DNA from: Nitrospinales bacterium
Lineage (GTDB): Bacteria; Nitrospinota_A; UBA7883; JACRGQ01
Assembly (NCBI GenBank): GCA_023248535.1
Contig: JAHFEJ010000027.1
Span: forward strand, 1-32,924
Reading direction: 5' to 3'
Length of the DNA: 32,924 nucleotides
Part shown: positions 1 through 10,562 of the stretch, in pieces
Position numbering within the stretch: the stretch's first letter is position 1
Layout: every line of letters begins with the position of its first letter
Translations under genes and position numbers: made by a program
The notes under the pieces: model-generated
Databases searched by the model: none
What the model saw: the letters and a program-made list of their open reading frames with translations, nothing else
What the model was told of the DNA's origin: nothing

Positions 1-311
1 ATCTGGACGAAAAATCGCTGACCGACATCCTGCTGGTGCCGAAGAACGCCATTATCAAACAGTACAAGAAGCTTTTCGGTTTGGACAACGTCAATCTGAA
101 GTTTACCGATGGCGCGATCAAGGCCATCGCACTGGAAGCGATCACCCGAAAGCTTGGCGCGCGCGGGCTGCGTTCCATCCTGGAACGGGCAATGCTGAAT
201 ATCATGTACGAGGTGCCGGGCAATCCGGAAATCGAGGAAGTGGTGGTCAACGAAGAGGCGATCCGCCACTCGGCGCAACCTATCATCACCCTGAAGAAAA
301 AGGCCGGTTAA
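1..311 (+). CDS. clpX: ATP-dependent Clp protease ATP-binding subunit ClpX, C-terminal end (partial)
   Basis: The reading frame is open from the window edge, so the first 35 bases belong to the gene and the track start at base 36 is internal. The visible ~102 residues match the end of ClpX: PKNAIIKQYKKLF, then the sensor-2 stretch KLGARGLRSILERAMLNIMYEVP, where the arginine of GARGLRS is the sensor-2 residue that contacts ATP. ClpX is the hexameric unfoldase that feeds substrates to ClpP. The zinc-binding domain and Walker motifs lie upstream of the window. The stop is 15 bases before lon, so co-transcription is likely, as in many clpP-clpX-lon clusters. Identity is confident; only the 5' part is missing. 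Confidence 0.95.
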   Translation, partial: LDEKSLTDILLVPKNAIIKQYKKLFGLDNVNLKFTDGAIKAIALEAITRKLGARGLRSILERAMLNIMYEVPGNPEIEEVVVNEEAIRHSAQPIITLKKKAG

Positions 312-326
312 GGCCTAAGGAGCACC

Positions 327-2750
<2,424 letters not shown>

Positions 2751-2810
2751 CGCGCGTCTTTGCGGCCGTCCGGCGGGCGGCCGCGATGAACAACAGGGGA
2801 ACAGTGACGC

Positions 2811-4433
2811 ATGGTTCAAAAAGCCGTCCCGCGCGAGGCGGTTGAAAAAATCGCCCAGGAATACGGCTGCAGCTATGAGACGGCGCTTAACGCGTGGCTA
2901 AAGGCTGACAACGCCTTTAACGGCGCCATCAAGGACTTGCTGGGTGTTCGCGGCGCGGAGCAGGATAAGCAAAAGCTCGGCGTGGTTTACATTCCCCGCC
3001 AGATTAAGGAACACCTCGACAAGTACGTCATCGGCCAGGACGATTATAAAAAACGGCTGGCCATCGCCGCCGCCTATCATTTCGCCATCGTGAAAGCCCG
3101 CTTCAGTAATGAAGGGGTGCTGGGCAAGTTCGACGTAAAGCGTTTCCGCAAGAAGAACACCCTTATCGCCGGTCCCAGCGGCAGCGGCAAGACATACTGC
3201 GCCGAAGTGCTGGGCGATCTGCTGAACGTGCCAGTGCATATCGTCGACGCCACGGATTATACCGAAGCGGGGTACGTGGGCAAGGATGCCGAAGATATGG
3301 TGCGGGAACTCATCGCCATGGCTCCCGGCGAGAACAAGCAGGAAAAGGCGGAGTTCATCAACCGCTATGGCGGCCTTATCTTCATCGATGAAATAGACAA
3401 GAAAGCGAAGGAAGGGCATGGCATCGGCATCGATGTCTCCCGCGAGGGGTTTCAGCGGGCTGTGCTGAAGCTGGTGGAACGCAAGCTGGTCTCCATCGAA
3501 GACCCCAACAGCCCGGCCCAGCAGATACAGGAACTCGTAAATCAGCAGCGGGGCGGCGCGTCCAGCGGTAAAAAAACGATGATCAATACCGAGAACATAC
3601 TTTTCATCCTCGGCGGCTCGTTCCAGCGGGTGAACGAAGGCATGGAGCAGATCGTGAAAAAACGGCTCGACAGCAAGTCCGGCCGCCTGAAGGAAGACGG
3701 TTCCCTCACCATTGCCGGTTTTGGCATGGAAGAGGCGGATACCAAGAAGGATAAATACCGCAATTATTATAAGGACGCTTCGGAAGAGGACTACATACGC
3801 TTTGGCATCATCCCGGAACTTGTGGGGCGCGCTCCGATCCGCGCGTATGTGAACCAGCTTTCCAAGAACGACCTCATCCGGATCATGACGAAGACCGAGG
3901 ACAGCATCCTGAACCAGTACAAGCTCGAGTTCAAGCTGTTCGGGGTCGATCTCGATTTCACCGATGATGCGGTTGAGGAGATCGCCCATCGCGCCGAAAA
4001 GAAAAAGACCGGCGCGCGCGCACTGGTGGGGGAGTGGGAGAATGTACTCACCGATTTTCAGTTTGAGCTGCCGGGAACGAATTTCACGCAGTTCACCGTG
4101 ACCGGCGAAATCTGCCGCGCGCCGCAGGATGCCCTGCTGCAACTGATGCAGCGGTCGCCGTTCGCCGATTTCGCCCAGCGTTTCAAGAGTGATTACGGCA
4201 TCATGCTCCGTTTTGCCGACGCCGCCATAAAATATGTGGAGGATTATGCCAAAGAGCGCGGCATGCAGGTGGCTGACGTGCTGAAAAAGCTTCTGGCTTC
4301 GGCCGCGGCGCTTAATTATATGCACGAAAGCGGGGAATTCACCATCGAGCGGAATATGCTTGAGGATGAGAAGTATTTTGATAAGCTTTATGTGGAATGG
4401 CACAAGAAGCAGATGGCCGAAAATGGCCGATAA
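2811..4433 (+). CDS. ClpX-like AAA+ ATPase lacking the zinc-binding domain
   Basis: A 540-residue AAA+ ATPase of the ClpX/HslU clade. Visible motifs: [18 protein letters not shown] (ClpX family signature), Walker A GPSGSGKT from residue 121, Walker B LIFIDEID with D193/E194, an E-x-V-G-R-x-P box ([11 protein letters not shown]) and a sensor-2 motif KKTGARAL. It has no N-terminal Cys4 zinc finger of true ClpX; the first ~45 residues instead resemble a small UBA-like three-helix bundle ([26 protein letters not shown]). About 80 extra residues follow the sensor-2 region. I see no obvious IGF-type ClpP-docking loop, so coupling to ClpP is doubtful. GGGGAA lies before the ATG. It sits between lon and thrC, so a role in protein remodelling is likely, but substrate and partner are unknown. 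Confidence 0.85.
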   Translation: MVQKAVPREAVEKIAQEYGCSYETALNAWLKADNAFNGAIKDLLGVRGAEQDKQKLGVVYIPRQIKEHLDKYVIGQDDYKKRLAIAAAYHFAIVKARFSNEGVLGKFDVKRFRKKNTLIAGPSGSGKTYCAEVLGDLLNVPVHIVDATDYTEAGYVGKDAEDMVRELIAMAPGENKQEKAEFINRYGGLIFIDEIDKKAKEGHGIGIDVSREGFQRAVLKLVERKLVSIEDPNSPAQQIQELVNQQRGGASSGKKTMINTENILFILGGSFQRVNEGMEQIVKKRLDSKSGRLKEDGSLTIAGFGMEEADTKKDKYRNYYKDASEEDYIRFGIIPELVGRAPIRAYVNQLSKNDLIRIMTKTEDSILNQYKLEFKLFGVDLDFTDDAVEEIAHRAEKKKTGARALVGEWENVLTDFQFELPGTNFTQFTVTGEICRAPQDALLQLMQRSPFADFAQRFKSDYGIMLRFADAAIKYVEDYAKERGMQVADVLKKLLASAAALNYMHESGEFTIERNMLEDEKYFDKLYVEWHKKQMAENGR

Positions 4434-4459
4434 CGGAAAACGTGGGGGAATAACCGGTC

Positions 4460-5800
4460 ATGGCTGAGGGAAAGTATCACGCGTGGTTTGAATGTTTCGC
4501 TGGATGCGGTGAGCGCTATCCGCTGAACGAGGTGGTCTACAACTGCCGCAAATGCGGTTCGCTGCTTCAGGTGGAACATGATATGGAGCAGCTCAAAAAG
4601 AAAACGGCGCGGCAGTGGATCGATCTTTTCCACAAGCGCAAGCACGGCAACCAGTGGCCTTACGGCGGCGGCGTTTGGAGCAAAAAGGAGTGGGTGCTCC
4701 CCACGGTGGAGAATGACAACATCGTATCCATGTATGAAGGGGAGAGCAACCTTTTCTGGGCCGACCGCCTGGGGCGCGAACTCGGCATTTCCGATCTCTG
4801 GATAAAACTCTGCGGCAACAGCCACACCGGTTCGTTCAAGGATTTGGGAATGACCGTGCTGGTTTCCGCCGTGAAGCAGATGATCGCCGAAGGAAAAAAC
4901 ATACGGGCCGTCGCCTGCGCCAGCACCGGCGATACCTCCGCCGCGCTGGCCGCCTATTGCGCCGCCGCCGGGATCACCCCTGTCGTGTTCCTTCCCAAGA
5001 ATAAGGTTTCGGTGGAGCAGCTCATCCAGCCCATCGCCAATGGCGCGCTGGTGATATCCCTCAAAACGGATTTCGACGGCTGCATGAAACTGGTGCGCGA
5101 AATAACCAAAAACGAGGAGATATACCTCGCCAACTCGATGAACTCGCTCCGCATAGAAGGGCAGAAAACGGTCGGCATCGAGATCGTTCAGCAGTTTGAT
5201 TGGATCCCACCGGATGTGGTGGTCATTCCGGGCGGCAATTTGGGAAACGTTTCGGCTTTGGGCAAAGGCTTCTTGATGATGGAAGAGCTTGGCCTCATCA
5301 AGAAGCGGCCCATGCTGGTGGTTGCCCAGGCGCGGAATGCCAACCCGCTTTACCTTGCTTACAGGAAAGGGTGGAAGAACTACCGCCCCGTGAAGGCAAA
5401 GACCACTCTTGCTTCCGCCATACAGATAGGCGATCCGGTGAGCGTGCAAAAGGCGGTAAAAACGCTGGAACAGTTCAACGGCATTGTGGAAGAGGCGAGC
5501 GAGAAAGAACTGGTGGAAGCGGCCGTGGCGGCTGACCGAACCGGCATGTACACCTGCCCGCATACCGGGGTGGCTTTAGCCGCCATGTTCAAGCTGGCGA
5601 AACGGGGCGTGATAAAGAAAGCAGACCGCGTGGTGGTTATTTCCACCGCCCATGGCCTCAAATTCTCCGATTTCAAATATAAATACCATCTCAACAAACT
5701 GCCGTTCAAGAGCGACAACCCCAACATGCCGGTGGAGACCGAGCCTAAACTCCCCGCCATCATGCGCGCAATCGACCGCCATTTGAAAAAGAAGCGCTAA
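4460..5800 (+). CDS. thrC: Threonine synthase
   Basis: PLP-dependent enzyme that converts O-phosphohomoserine to threonine, the last step of threonine synthesis, in the cytoplasm. The PLP lysine is K127 in the motif HTGSFKDLGM. The phosphate-binding glycine loop appears as PGGNLGN, and the substrate-side CASTGDTSAALAAY motif is present. The N-terminus carries a zinc-ribbon-like pair of cysteine knuckles (C12, C16, C29, C32), common in one threonine synthase subgroup. The length of 446 fits. The ATG at 4460 has GGGGGAA upstream and lies 26 bases after the ClpX-like gene, so it is probably the last gene of the lon transcription unit. An intrinsic terminator follows directly. Confidence 0.94.
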   Translation: MAEGKYHAWFECFAGCGERYPLNEVVYNCRKCGSLLQVEHDMEQLKKKTARQWIDLFHKRKHGNQWPYGGGVWSKKEWVLPTVENDNIVSMYEGESNLFWADRLGRELGISDLWIKLCGNSHTGSFKDLGMTVLVSAVKQMIAEGKNIRAVACASTGDTSAALAAYCAAAGITPVVFLPKNKVSVEQLIQPIANGALVISLKTDFDGCMKLVREITKNEEIYLANSMNSLRIEGQKTVGIEIVQQFDWIPPDVVVIPGGNLGNVSALGKGFLMMEELGLIKKRPMLVVAQARNANPLYLAYRKGWKNYRPVKAKTTLASAIQIGDPVSVQKAVKTLEQFNGIVEEASEKELVEAAVAADRTGMYTCPHTGVALAAMFKLAKRGVIKKADRVVVISTAHGLKFSDFKYKYHLNKLPFKSDNPNMPVETEPKLPAIMRAIDRHLKKKR

Positions 5801-5813
5801 GCGTTTTTCGCGT

Positions 5814-5843
5814 CCTCCCCTTTTCAAGGGGAGGTGGGTTTTT
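5814..5843 (+). terminator. Rho-independent terminator after thrC
   Basis: A perfect 9-bp stem, CCTCCCCTT (5814-5822) and AAGGGGAGG (5826-5834), closes a TTC loop and is followed by TGGGTTTTT. It lies 14 bases after the thrC stop and ends the lon-thrC unit before the pilus operon. Confidence 0.85.
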
Positions 5844-5857
5844 AATCAACCGCCCTT

Positions 5858-5913
5858 GGCATGCGGCCTTTTGGGGGCACGACTGAAGAAAGTCGCGGCG
5901 TGCCGGGTATGCC
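5858..5913 (+). promoter_or_regulatory. Possible structured RNA leader upstream of the pilM-pilN operon
   Basis: Three nested pairings can be drawn by eye. The outer stem is GGCATGC (5858-5864) with GTATGCC (5907-5913), 7 bp including one G-T wobble. The middle stem is GGCAC (5876-5880) with GTGCC (5900-5904). The inner stem is GACT (5881-5884) with AGTC (5891-5894) around a GAAGAA loop. The bulge GCGGC and an 11-base internal strand are purine/GC rich. It sits 36 bases before the first gene of the envelope operon. It does not match the GEMM c-di-GMP consensus I know. No function is claimed. Confidence 0.35.
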
Positions 5914-5949
5914 CTTTCACCCCTGGAATGTGGTAAAAGTTATAACAGC

Positions 5950-7677
5950 ATGAATGGCATTCAGGAGATTGCGGCCCGGTTTAATTTCCCGCTGGTTAAT
6001 TCATTTACCGGCATCGCCGTCGGTGGGGGAAGCCTCTGTCTGGCCGATTTGAAACGTGACGGCGACGGCGGATTCCGCCTCAACTATGCCGCCGATTTGC
6101 CGCTTGAAGGGCAAAATCCGTTTTCCCCCGACGTGGTGCCGATGCTGACACGGCTTGCCCGCGAAAATAATTTACGGGGGCGCACTGCCGCCATTTTGGC
6201 AACCGGCCGGGGCCTGCGGGTCAAAATTCTTGAAATGCCCCGTATGGAGCGCGATGAACTGGTGGCATCGCTCAGGTTCACCGAGGCCGAGGCATCGCCG
6301 TATTCCATGGATGACGCGGGGCTGGATGGTTTTATCCTGCCGGGCGGAGCCGATGGCCGGATGCCGGTGTTGATGGCGGCGCTGGAGCGTGGCGAGGCGG
6401 CCCGTTACTATCAGTCGATTTCGCTTTCGCCGTTCCGCCCAATAGCTCTCACGGTGGTTCCCGCGGCGCTTGATGCCCTGCTGGCGCATTCCCGCGTTAT
6501 TGATGCCAGTATCCCGGTAACTTTTGTCAACATTTCGAATTCGAGCACCGGCATTTATATTTTCGAGGGGGGCGGCATCAGGTTTACCCGTGACATAGGT
6601 TTTGGCGGCGACAGCTTCATAGACGCCTTGATGGGCGAGTACGATGTGGCGGGGGTCAAGATAACCGTTTCGCGCGGGGAAGCGCAAGCCCTTGCCGCCT
6701 TTTTTGGAATGGGGCGCGGCGAAAATCACGGCATACCCGGACCACTCGGGATTAATGGGGAAATGGCGCTGGCGCGCATGCAACCGGCGTTGGACAGGCT
6801 GGTGACAGAGTTGGGCCGTTCCCTTGACTATTATCGCAATGAGTTCCAACGCGATTCCGCGACATCGGTTTATCTTGTTGGTTCTGCCGCCCGGATAAAG
6901 AATCTTGTCGCATACCTTGCCGATGCGCTCGGCTGCCGGTTGACGGTATACAACCCGTTTGACGACTTCATCGCGGTGGATGGCTCGTTGCATGACGCGG
7001 CGAAGGAGAGCGGCGCGGCGTATGCCGTGGCGGTGGGAGTGGCGCTGGATCAGGGGAGGCGGATCAACCTCCTGCCGGAAAAGTTGCGTTGGTCGCCGGG
7101 GAATTGGCTGCGGGCACGGCTGCCGTCCGCGGCGGCGGCCCTGTACATCATGCTGGTGGCGGCGCTCGGTCTGGCGGGAGCCGCATACCGCAAAGACTTG
7201 AATATGCAAATTGCCGCTGTCGAGAAAAAGATCGCCGGTTTCAAACAGGCGCATGAAGCCAATTTCGTTATCGAGTCAAGCATGAACGATATTCGCGAAG
7301 AGATCGGAAGGATTGATGCCCGCAAGGCGGCATACCCGGAGTTGAAAGGGCGCGGTATAGAATGGCAGGGGCTGTATGGGGAAGTTGGGAAGCTGATACC
7401 GGATGATATGGCGCTTGACCGTCTTGTCTTCCACTTCGGCGACCAAAAAGAGTATGCGGCCGATGGTGCGATGTACGGCAGGCAGGCCCTGTTTGAAGGG
7501 CGCATCCGCGGCGGGCCGGACGAGCAGGTGAAAACACTGGAACGGTTCCTGGCAATGATCCGTGAATCCACATTTTTCACCCACGCCACACTTATCAGCA
7601 CCCGCAGGGTGGAGGATGGAGGCAATTCATATTTAAAATTCACGCTGGGAGCGGACATCAGGGGAGGGGCGAAATGA
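5950..7677 (+). CDS. Type IV pilus assembly protein, PilM-PilN fusion
   Basis: A 575-residue fusion. Residues ~15-370 form an actin-like PilM domain: FTGIAVGGGSLCLADL at the start, LVTELGRSLDYYRNEFQ near 290 and VYLVGSAARIKNL near 315 are typical of the PilM ATPase core. After LLPEKLRW comes a hydrophobic helix at ~390-413, then a coiled coil (MQIAAVEKKIAGFKQAHE) and an alpha/beta PilN domain ending near 575. In most species PilM (cytoplasmic) and PilN (bitopic) are separate and bind through the N-terminal peptide of PilN; here they are one chain, similar in layout to GspL of type II secretion. The ATG at 5950 lacks a strong Shine-Dalgarno. The gene ends in ATGA, overlapping PilO by 4 bases. 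Confidence 0.82.
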   Translation: MNGIQEIAARFNFPLVNSFTGIAVGGGSLCLADLKRDGDGGFRLNYAADLPLEGQNPFSPDVVPMLTRLARENNLRGRTAAILATGRGLRVKILEMPRMERDELVASLRFTEAEASPYSMDDAGLDGFILPGGADGRMPVLMAALERGEAARYYQSISLSPFRPIALTVVPAALDALLAHSRVIDASIPVTFVNISNSSTGIYIFEGGGIRFTRDIGFGGDSFIDALMGEYDVAGVKITVSRGEAQALAAFFGMGRGENHGIPGPLGINGEMALARMQPALDRLVTELGRSLDYYRNEFQRDSATSVYLVGSAARIKNLVAYLADALGCRLTVYNPFDDFIAVDGSLHDAAKESGAAYAVAVGVALDQGRRINLLPEKLRWSPGNWLRARLPSAAAALYIMLVAALGLAGAAYRKDLNMQIAAVEKKIAGFKQAHEANFVIESSMNDIREEIGRIDARKAAYPELKGRGIEWQGLYGEVGKLIPDDMALDRLVFHFGDQKEYAADGAMYGRQALFEGRIRGGPDEQVKTLERFLAMIRESTFFTHATLISTRRVEDGGNSYLKFTLGADIRGGAK

Positions 7678-8351
7678 GAGATGCCCTTCTTGATAAGTGG
7701 AATCGGTTTTCGAGGCGTGAAAAGTATTTTTGTGTGGCTGCGGGATGTGTCTTTATGTTGTATGCGGCTTATGCGTTCGGGTTGGAAGGCCTGATCCAGG
7801 ATATTCTGGATAAAAAGGCACGTCTTGCGCATCTCAATACCGAATATAACGACCTACAGGCTGGCAACCGGCGCCAGGATGAGTTGAAGAAAAAGCTGGC
7901 GATGCTCAGGCTGGAGCTTTTGAGGAAAAAGAATGAAAAGCATGAACTATTTGAGGGCTCTCAATCGCGGCTTCCCGTCGAGACGCTTCTGCATGAATTG
8001 CGTCAAACGGCCGGTACCATGTCCCTACAACTGGCGGATATGGACATAACAACCGGTGTGGTTTCCGGAACCGGTGGGTTCCCCACCGGTGCGGCTGTGC
8101 CTGAAAGGGTAAGCTTCACGGTAAGTAAAATTGCCCTTACCTATCGATCCGGCTACCGCGATTCCGTTAACTACTTACTGAAGGTGATGGATTTGCCGTA
8201 TGGCATTTCTGTAAAAACCGTGGAAATGACGCGGAACAATAAGGGGGTAAGTGCAATAGATGGCTCGAAAAAGAAAAATGACGAAGGCGGCATTCCCAAT
8301 GGGGAGAGGCCGCTGAATACCAGGCTGGGGCTGGAGATTTTTTACAGGTAG
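7674..8351 (+). CDS. Type IV pilus inner-membrane protein PilO-like
   Basis: A 225-residue bitopic protein: a short basic N-terminus, one membrane helix at ~17-37 (FCVAAGCVFMLYAAYAFGL), a coiled coil at ~45-95 (KKARLAHLNTEYNDLQ), then a ferredoxin-like periplasmic domain with VETLLHELRQTAGTMSLQL. This is the PilO layout. PilO pairs with PilN and, through PilP, links the inner-membrane platform to the secretin. The start ATG overlaps the stop of the PilM-PilN fusion, which implies translational coupling. Sequence identity in this family is low, so the call rests on layout plus position. Confidence 0.75.
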   Translation: MRDALLDKWNRFSRREKYFCVAAGCVFMLYAAYAFGLEGLIQDILDKKARLAHLNTEYNDLQAGNRRQDELKKKLAMLRLELLRKKNEKHELFEGSQSRLPVETLLHELRQTAGTMSLQLADMDITTGVVSGTGGFPTGAAVPERVSFTVSKIALTYRSGYRDSVNYLLKVMDLPYGISVKTVEMTRNNKGVSAIDGSKKKNDEGGIPNGERPLNTRLGLEIFYR

Positions 8352-8354
8352 GGT

Positions 8355-8687
8355 ATGAAAAAGACGATCTTAGGACTTTTATTACTTTCACTCCTGTCGG
8401 GAGCGGGTTTTGGTACGGAACTTGAAATGTCCAAGTTTCGCAACCCCTTTGATTTTGGAGGGGGAAGCGTTGATCAAGGAACTGTTAAGCGCAAATCGGC
8501 CTCACGTTTAGGCATGGTTGTGAATATGGGCGGCAATCTAGTTGCCTACATAGATTCTGTCCCTCACCGGGTGGGGGATGTTATTGATGGTGCACGGGTT
8601 ACAGATATTACGCTGAAGTACGTAGTGCTGGTTTCCCCGAAAAAGACATGGAGAATATATGTTGAACCGAACAAGGAGGAAGAGTAG
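8355..8687 (+). CDS. PilP-like periplasmic protein
   Basis: A 110-residue exported protein with a clear signal peptide (MKKTILGLLLLSLLSGAGFG). A short linker holds the conserved RNPFDF motif, followed by a small beta domain (LGMVVNMGGNLVAYIDSVPHRVGDVIDGARVTDITLKYVVL). This matches the homology-region fold of PilP and GspC, which binds the N-terminal domains of the secretin. I see no lipobox cysteine, unlike PilP lipoproteins of Pseudomonas, so the protein may be periplasmic or held by an uncleaved signal. It begins 3 bases after the PilO stop and overlaps the secretin gene by 29 bases. Confidence 0.72.
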   Translation: MKKTILGLLLLSLLSGAGFGTELEMSKFRNPFDFGGGSVDQGTVKRKSASRLGMVVNMGGNLVAYIDSVPHRVGDVIDGARVTDITLKYVVLVSPKKTWRIYVEPNKEEE

Positions 8688-10398
8688 CCCGGCGCACGGT
8701 GCGCTACTATTGATATTGCTCCTGTCCGTTTCATCCTGTGCCACCTCCCCAGCCAAAAATATTGTAGCTAATCCCGCAAAAAGTGACGCCAATCCTCCCC
8801 AGATACAATCGCAAACGGAAAATCTGCCGCCACTTGTAGCTTCGGCAGCCCCGACTTCCGCCAAAGATGAATCGGCCAAACCATATCTGCTAAAAATGAG
8901 TGACGGGGAGAGCCGGTCTGCGGAGAACCGCCAGCGGCGTGAAAACCTTTTTTCGTTCCATTTCAAGGAAATCAGCCTTGATGCGGTGGTTAAGATGTTG
9001 AGCGACCGGGGGCGCAATTTTCGCTATGTCATACATCCCGATGTTGGCTCACGCAAAGTGCTGGGGCTTTATCTTGAGGACATCACATGGCGCGAAGCGC
9101 TTGATACCATCGCCCGTTTGCACAATCTGATTATTACCGAGGAACACAATCTGGTGGTGATTAATACCGCCGAAAACTATATGGCCGCTCAGGAGCAGGA
9201 TGCCAAGCGTGTCCGGCTGTCGCGGGAACGGGCCGAGGCCGAACGTTCCATGCTGACGGCATCGTTCAAATCAAAGCAGATGCAGGCCGATGAACAGCGC
9301 ACGTTCCGCTCTTTTAAGCTGAAATATGCCGAACCGAATGAGGCGAGAGCTTATCTGGAACGGATTTTTAGCGGTTCCGGTGAAGCGCCTCCCGGCGACC
9401 TCCCCCCCATCAGCGGCGCTCCGGCTGCGGCGAGGGAGCAAGAGGGCGCCCGGATAATATTCAGCACGTTCAGCAAGGCGTCGATTTTAACTGCTTATGG
9501 AACGCCGGCCGATATAAATGACGTGGCGCGCCGCATTGATGAAATCGACGTGCCCCAGCAGCAGATATTTATTGAATCCCGTATTGTGGAAGTCAGCCGC
9601 AACCATAGCCGTTCGCTGGGCGTTCAATGGGGCGGCATTGGGGCGCGCTCATCGGGTTCTCCATTTCCTGCCACTATCGGTGTTGCCGGAAGCGCTCAGG
9701 TGGGAAGCGCGGCGTTGGTGCCGACCGGGCTTACAGGCAACACAGGCGGCGGAACGTTATCAAACGGATATGCCATGGGCACTGCGAACGGCGTAGTGGA
9801 TCTGCCGGCGGTGGATCCCTCGAATGCCGGAGCGCTGCCCGCCGCTGTAAGCATTGCGTTGAGCGATTCGGCGGGCACATCGGCGCTCAATCTACGCTTC
9901 AGCGCGTTGGAGCGCGATGGTAAGGGGAAAATCCTGAGCAACCCGAAAATAATAACCATCAACGGCGTGAAGGCAAAAATCGCCAGTGGCCGCGAAATCC
10001 CGTATCAGCAATCGGCCGGCGGCGCATCGGGAGCGACCACCGTGGCGTTTAGGAACGCGGTTATCTCGCTTGAGGTAACCCCCTTCGTCACGCCGGACAA
10101 CAGGATTTCCCTAAAAATACTTGCCCATAAGGATGACGCTGATTTTACCAACCCTGTTCAAAGCGTTCCTTCGATTCTTACCCGGTCGGTTGAGACCAGT
10201 GTAGTGGTCACCGATGGGGGGACTGCCGTTCTGGGGGGCGTATTCGAGAACCTTCAGACGGGCACCGACCGTGGAGTGCCATATCTTTCAAAAATACCCA
10301 TTATTGGCTGGCTTTTCAAGGGAAGCGAGGATGTGGATAACGAGAAGGAACTGCTGATATTCATCACGCCGCGTATTGTAAGGGGAAATTTCACATGA
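8659..10398 (+). CDS. Type IV pilus / MSHA-type secretin (PilQ/MshL-like lipoprotein)
   Basis: Outer-membrane gated channel subunit of 579 residues. The signal peptide ends in a lipobox (LLLSVSSC, modified Cys at ~27), so it is a secretin lipoprotein, like MshL, that may reach the outer membrane without a separate pilotin. A short N-domain (STN-like, ~95-170, FHFKEISLDAVVKMLSDRG) is followed by one NolW-type domain (~215-300, FKLKYAEPNEARAYLERIF) and the secretin core. The core contains a Gly/Ala/Ser-rich insertion at ~330-400. The C-terminal signature VPYLSKIPIIGWLFKG with ELLIFITPRIV is typical of the family. GGAG lies 5 bases before the ATG. The stop overlaps the next small ORF as ATGA. 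Confidence 0.88.
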   Translation: MLNRTRRKSSPAHGALLLILLLSVSSCATSPAKNIVANPAKSDANPPQIQSQTENLPPLVASAAPTSAKDESAKPYLLKMSDGESRSAENRQRRENLFSFHFKEISLDAVVKMLSDRGRNFRYVIHPDVGSRKVLGLYLEDITWREALDTIARLHNLIITEEHNLVVINTAENYMAAQEQDAKRVRLSRERAEAERSMLTASFKSKQMQADEQRTFRSFKLKYAEPNEARAYLERIFSGSGEAPPGDLPPISGAPAAAREQEGARIIFSTFSKASILTAYGTPADINDVARRIDEIDVPQQQIFIESRIVEVSRNHSRSLGVQWGGIGARSSGSPFPATIGVAGSAQVGSAALVPTGLTGNTGGGTLSNGYAMGTANGVVDLPAVDPSNAGALPAAVSIALSDSAGTSALNLRFSALERDGKGKILSNPKIITINGVKAKIASGREIPYQQSAGGASGATTVAFRNAVISLEVTPFVTPDNRISLKILAHKDDADFTNPVQSVPSILTRSVETSVVVTDGGTAVLGGVFENLQTGTDRGVPYLSKIPIIGWLFKGSEDVDNEKELLIFITPRIVRGNFT

Positions 10399-10562
10399 TC
10401 GGGCAAAGCAACGTTAAACTGATGGTGCGTTTGGTTCTGGGGGCGGCATTATTGGTATTGATCCTGTGGGGAAGCGGCACGGATACCGCCGCTTCAAAAG
10501 AACCAAAAAATAATTCTGTGCGGCCGTTTCACAGAACCGCCGCAAATATATCCCAACGATGA
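10395..10562 (+). CDS. Small single-pass membrane protein, 55 aa (absent from ORF track)
   Basis: A 55-codon ORF starts with the ATGA that ends the secretin gene and stops with the ATGA that begins the following gene, so it is coupled on both sides. The product has one hydrophobic helix (VRLVLGAALLVLILWGSG, residues ~11-28) and a polar basic tail ending NISQR. The helix-first layout could be a membrane anchor or an uncleaved signal peptide. I recognise no family. Four-base overlaps at both ends inside a compact operon argue that it is a real gene and not leftover sequence. Confidence 0.65.
   Translation: MIGQSNVKLMVRLVLGAALLVLILWGSGTDTAASKEPKNNSVRPFHRTAANISQR

Noticed and set aside
2898-4403. 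501-aa minus-strand ORF
   Set aside because: Shadow of the ClpX-like ATPase; the plus frame carries Walker A and B motifs.
5801-5949. c-di-GMP (GEMM) riboswitch before the pilus operon
   Set aside because: Stems exist but the conserved GEMM core bases are absent; kept only as an unassigned structure.
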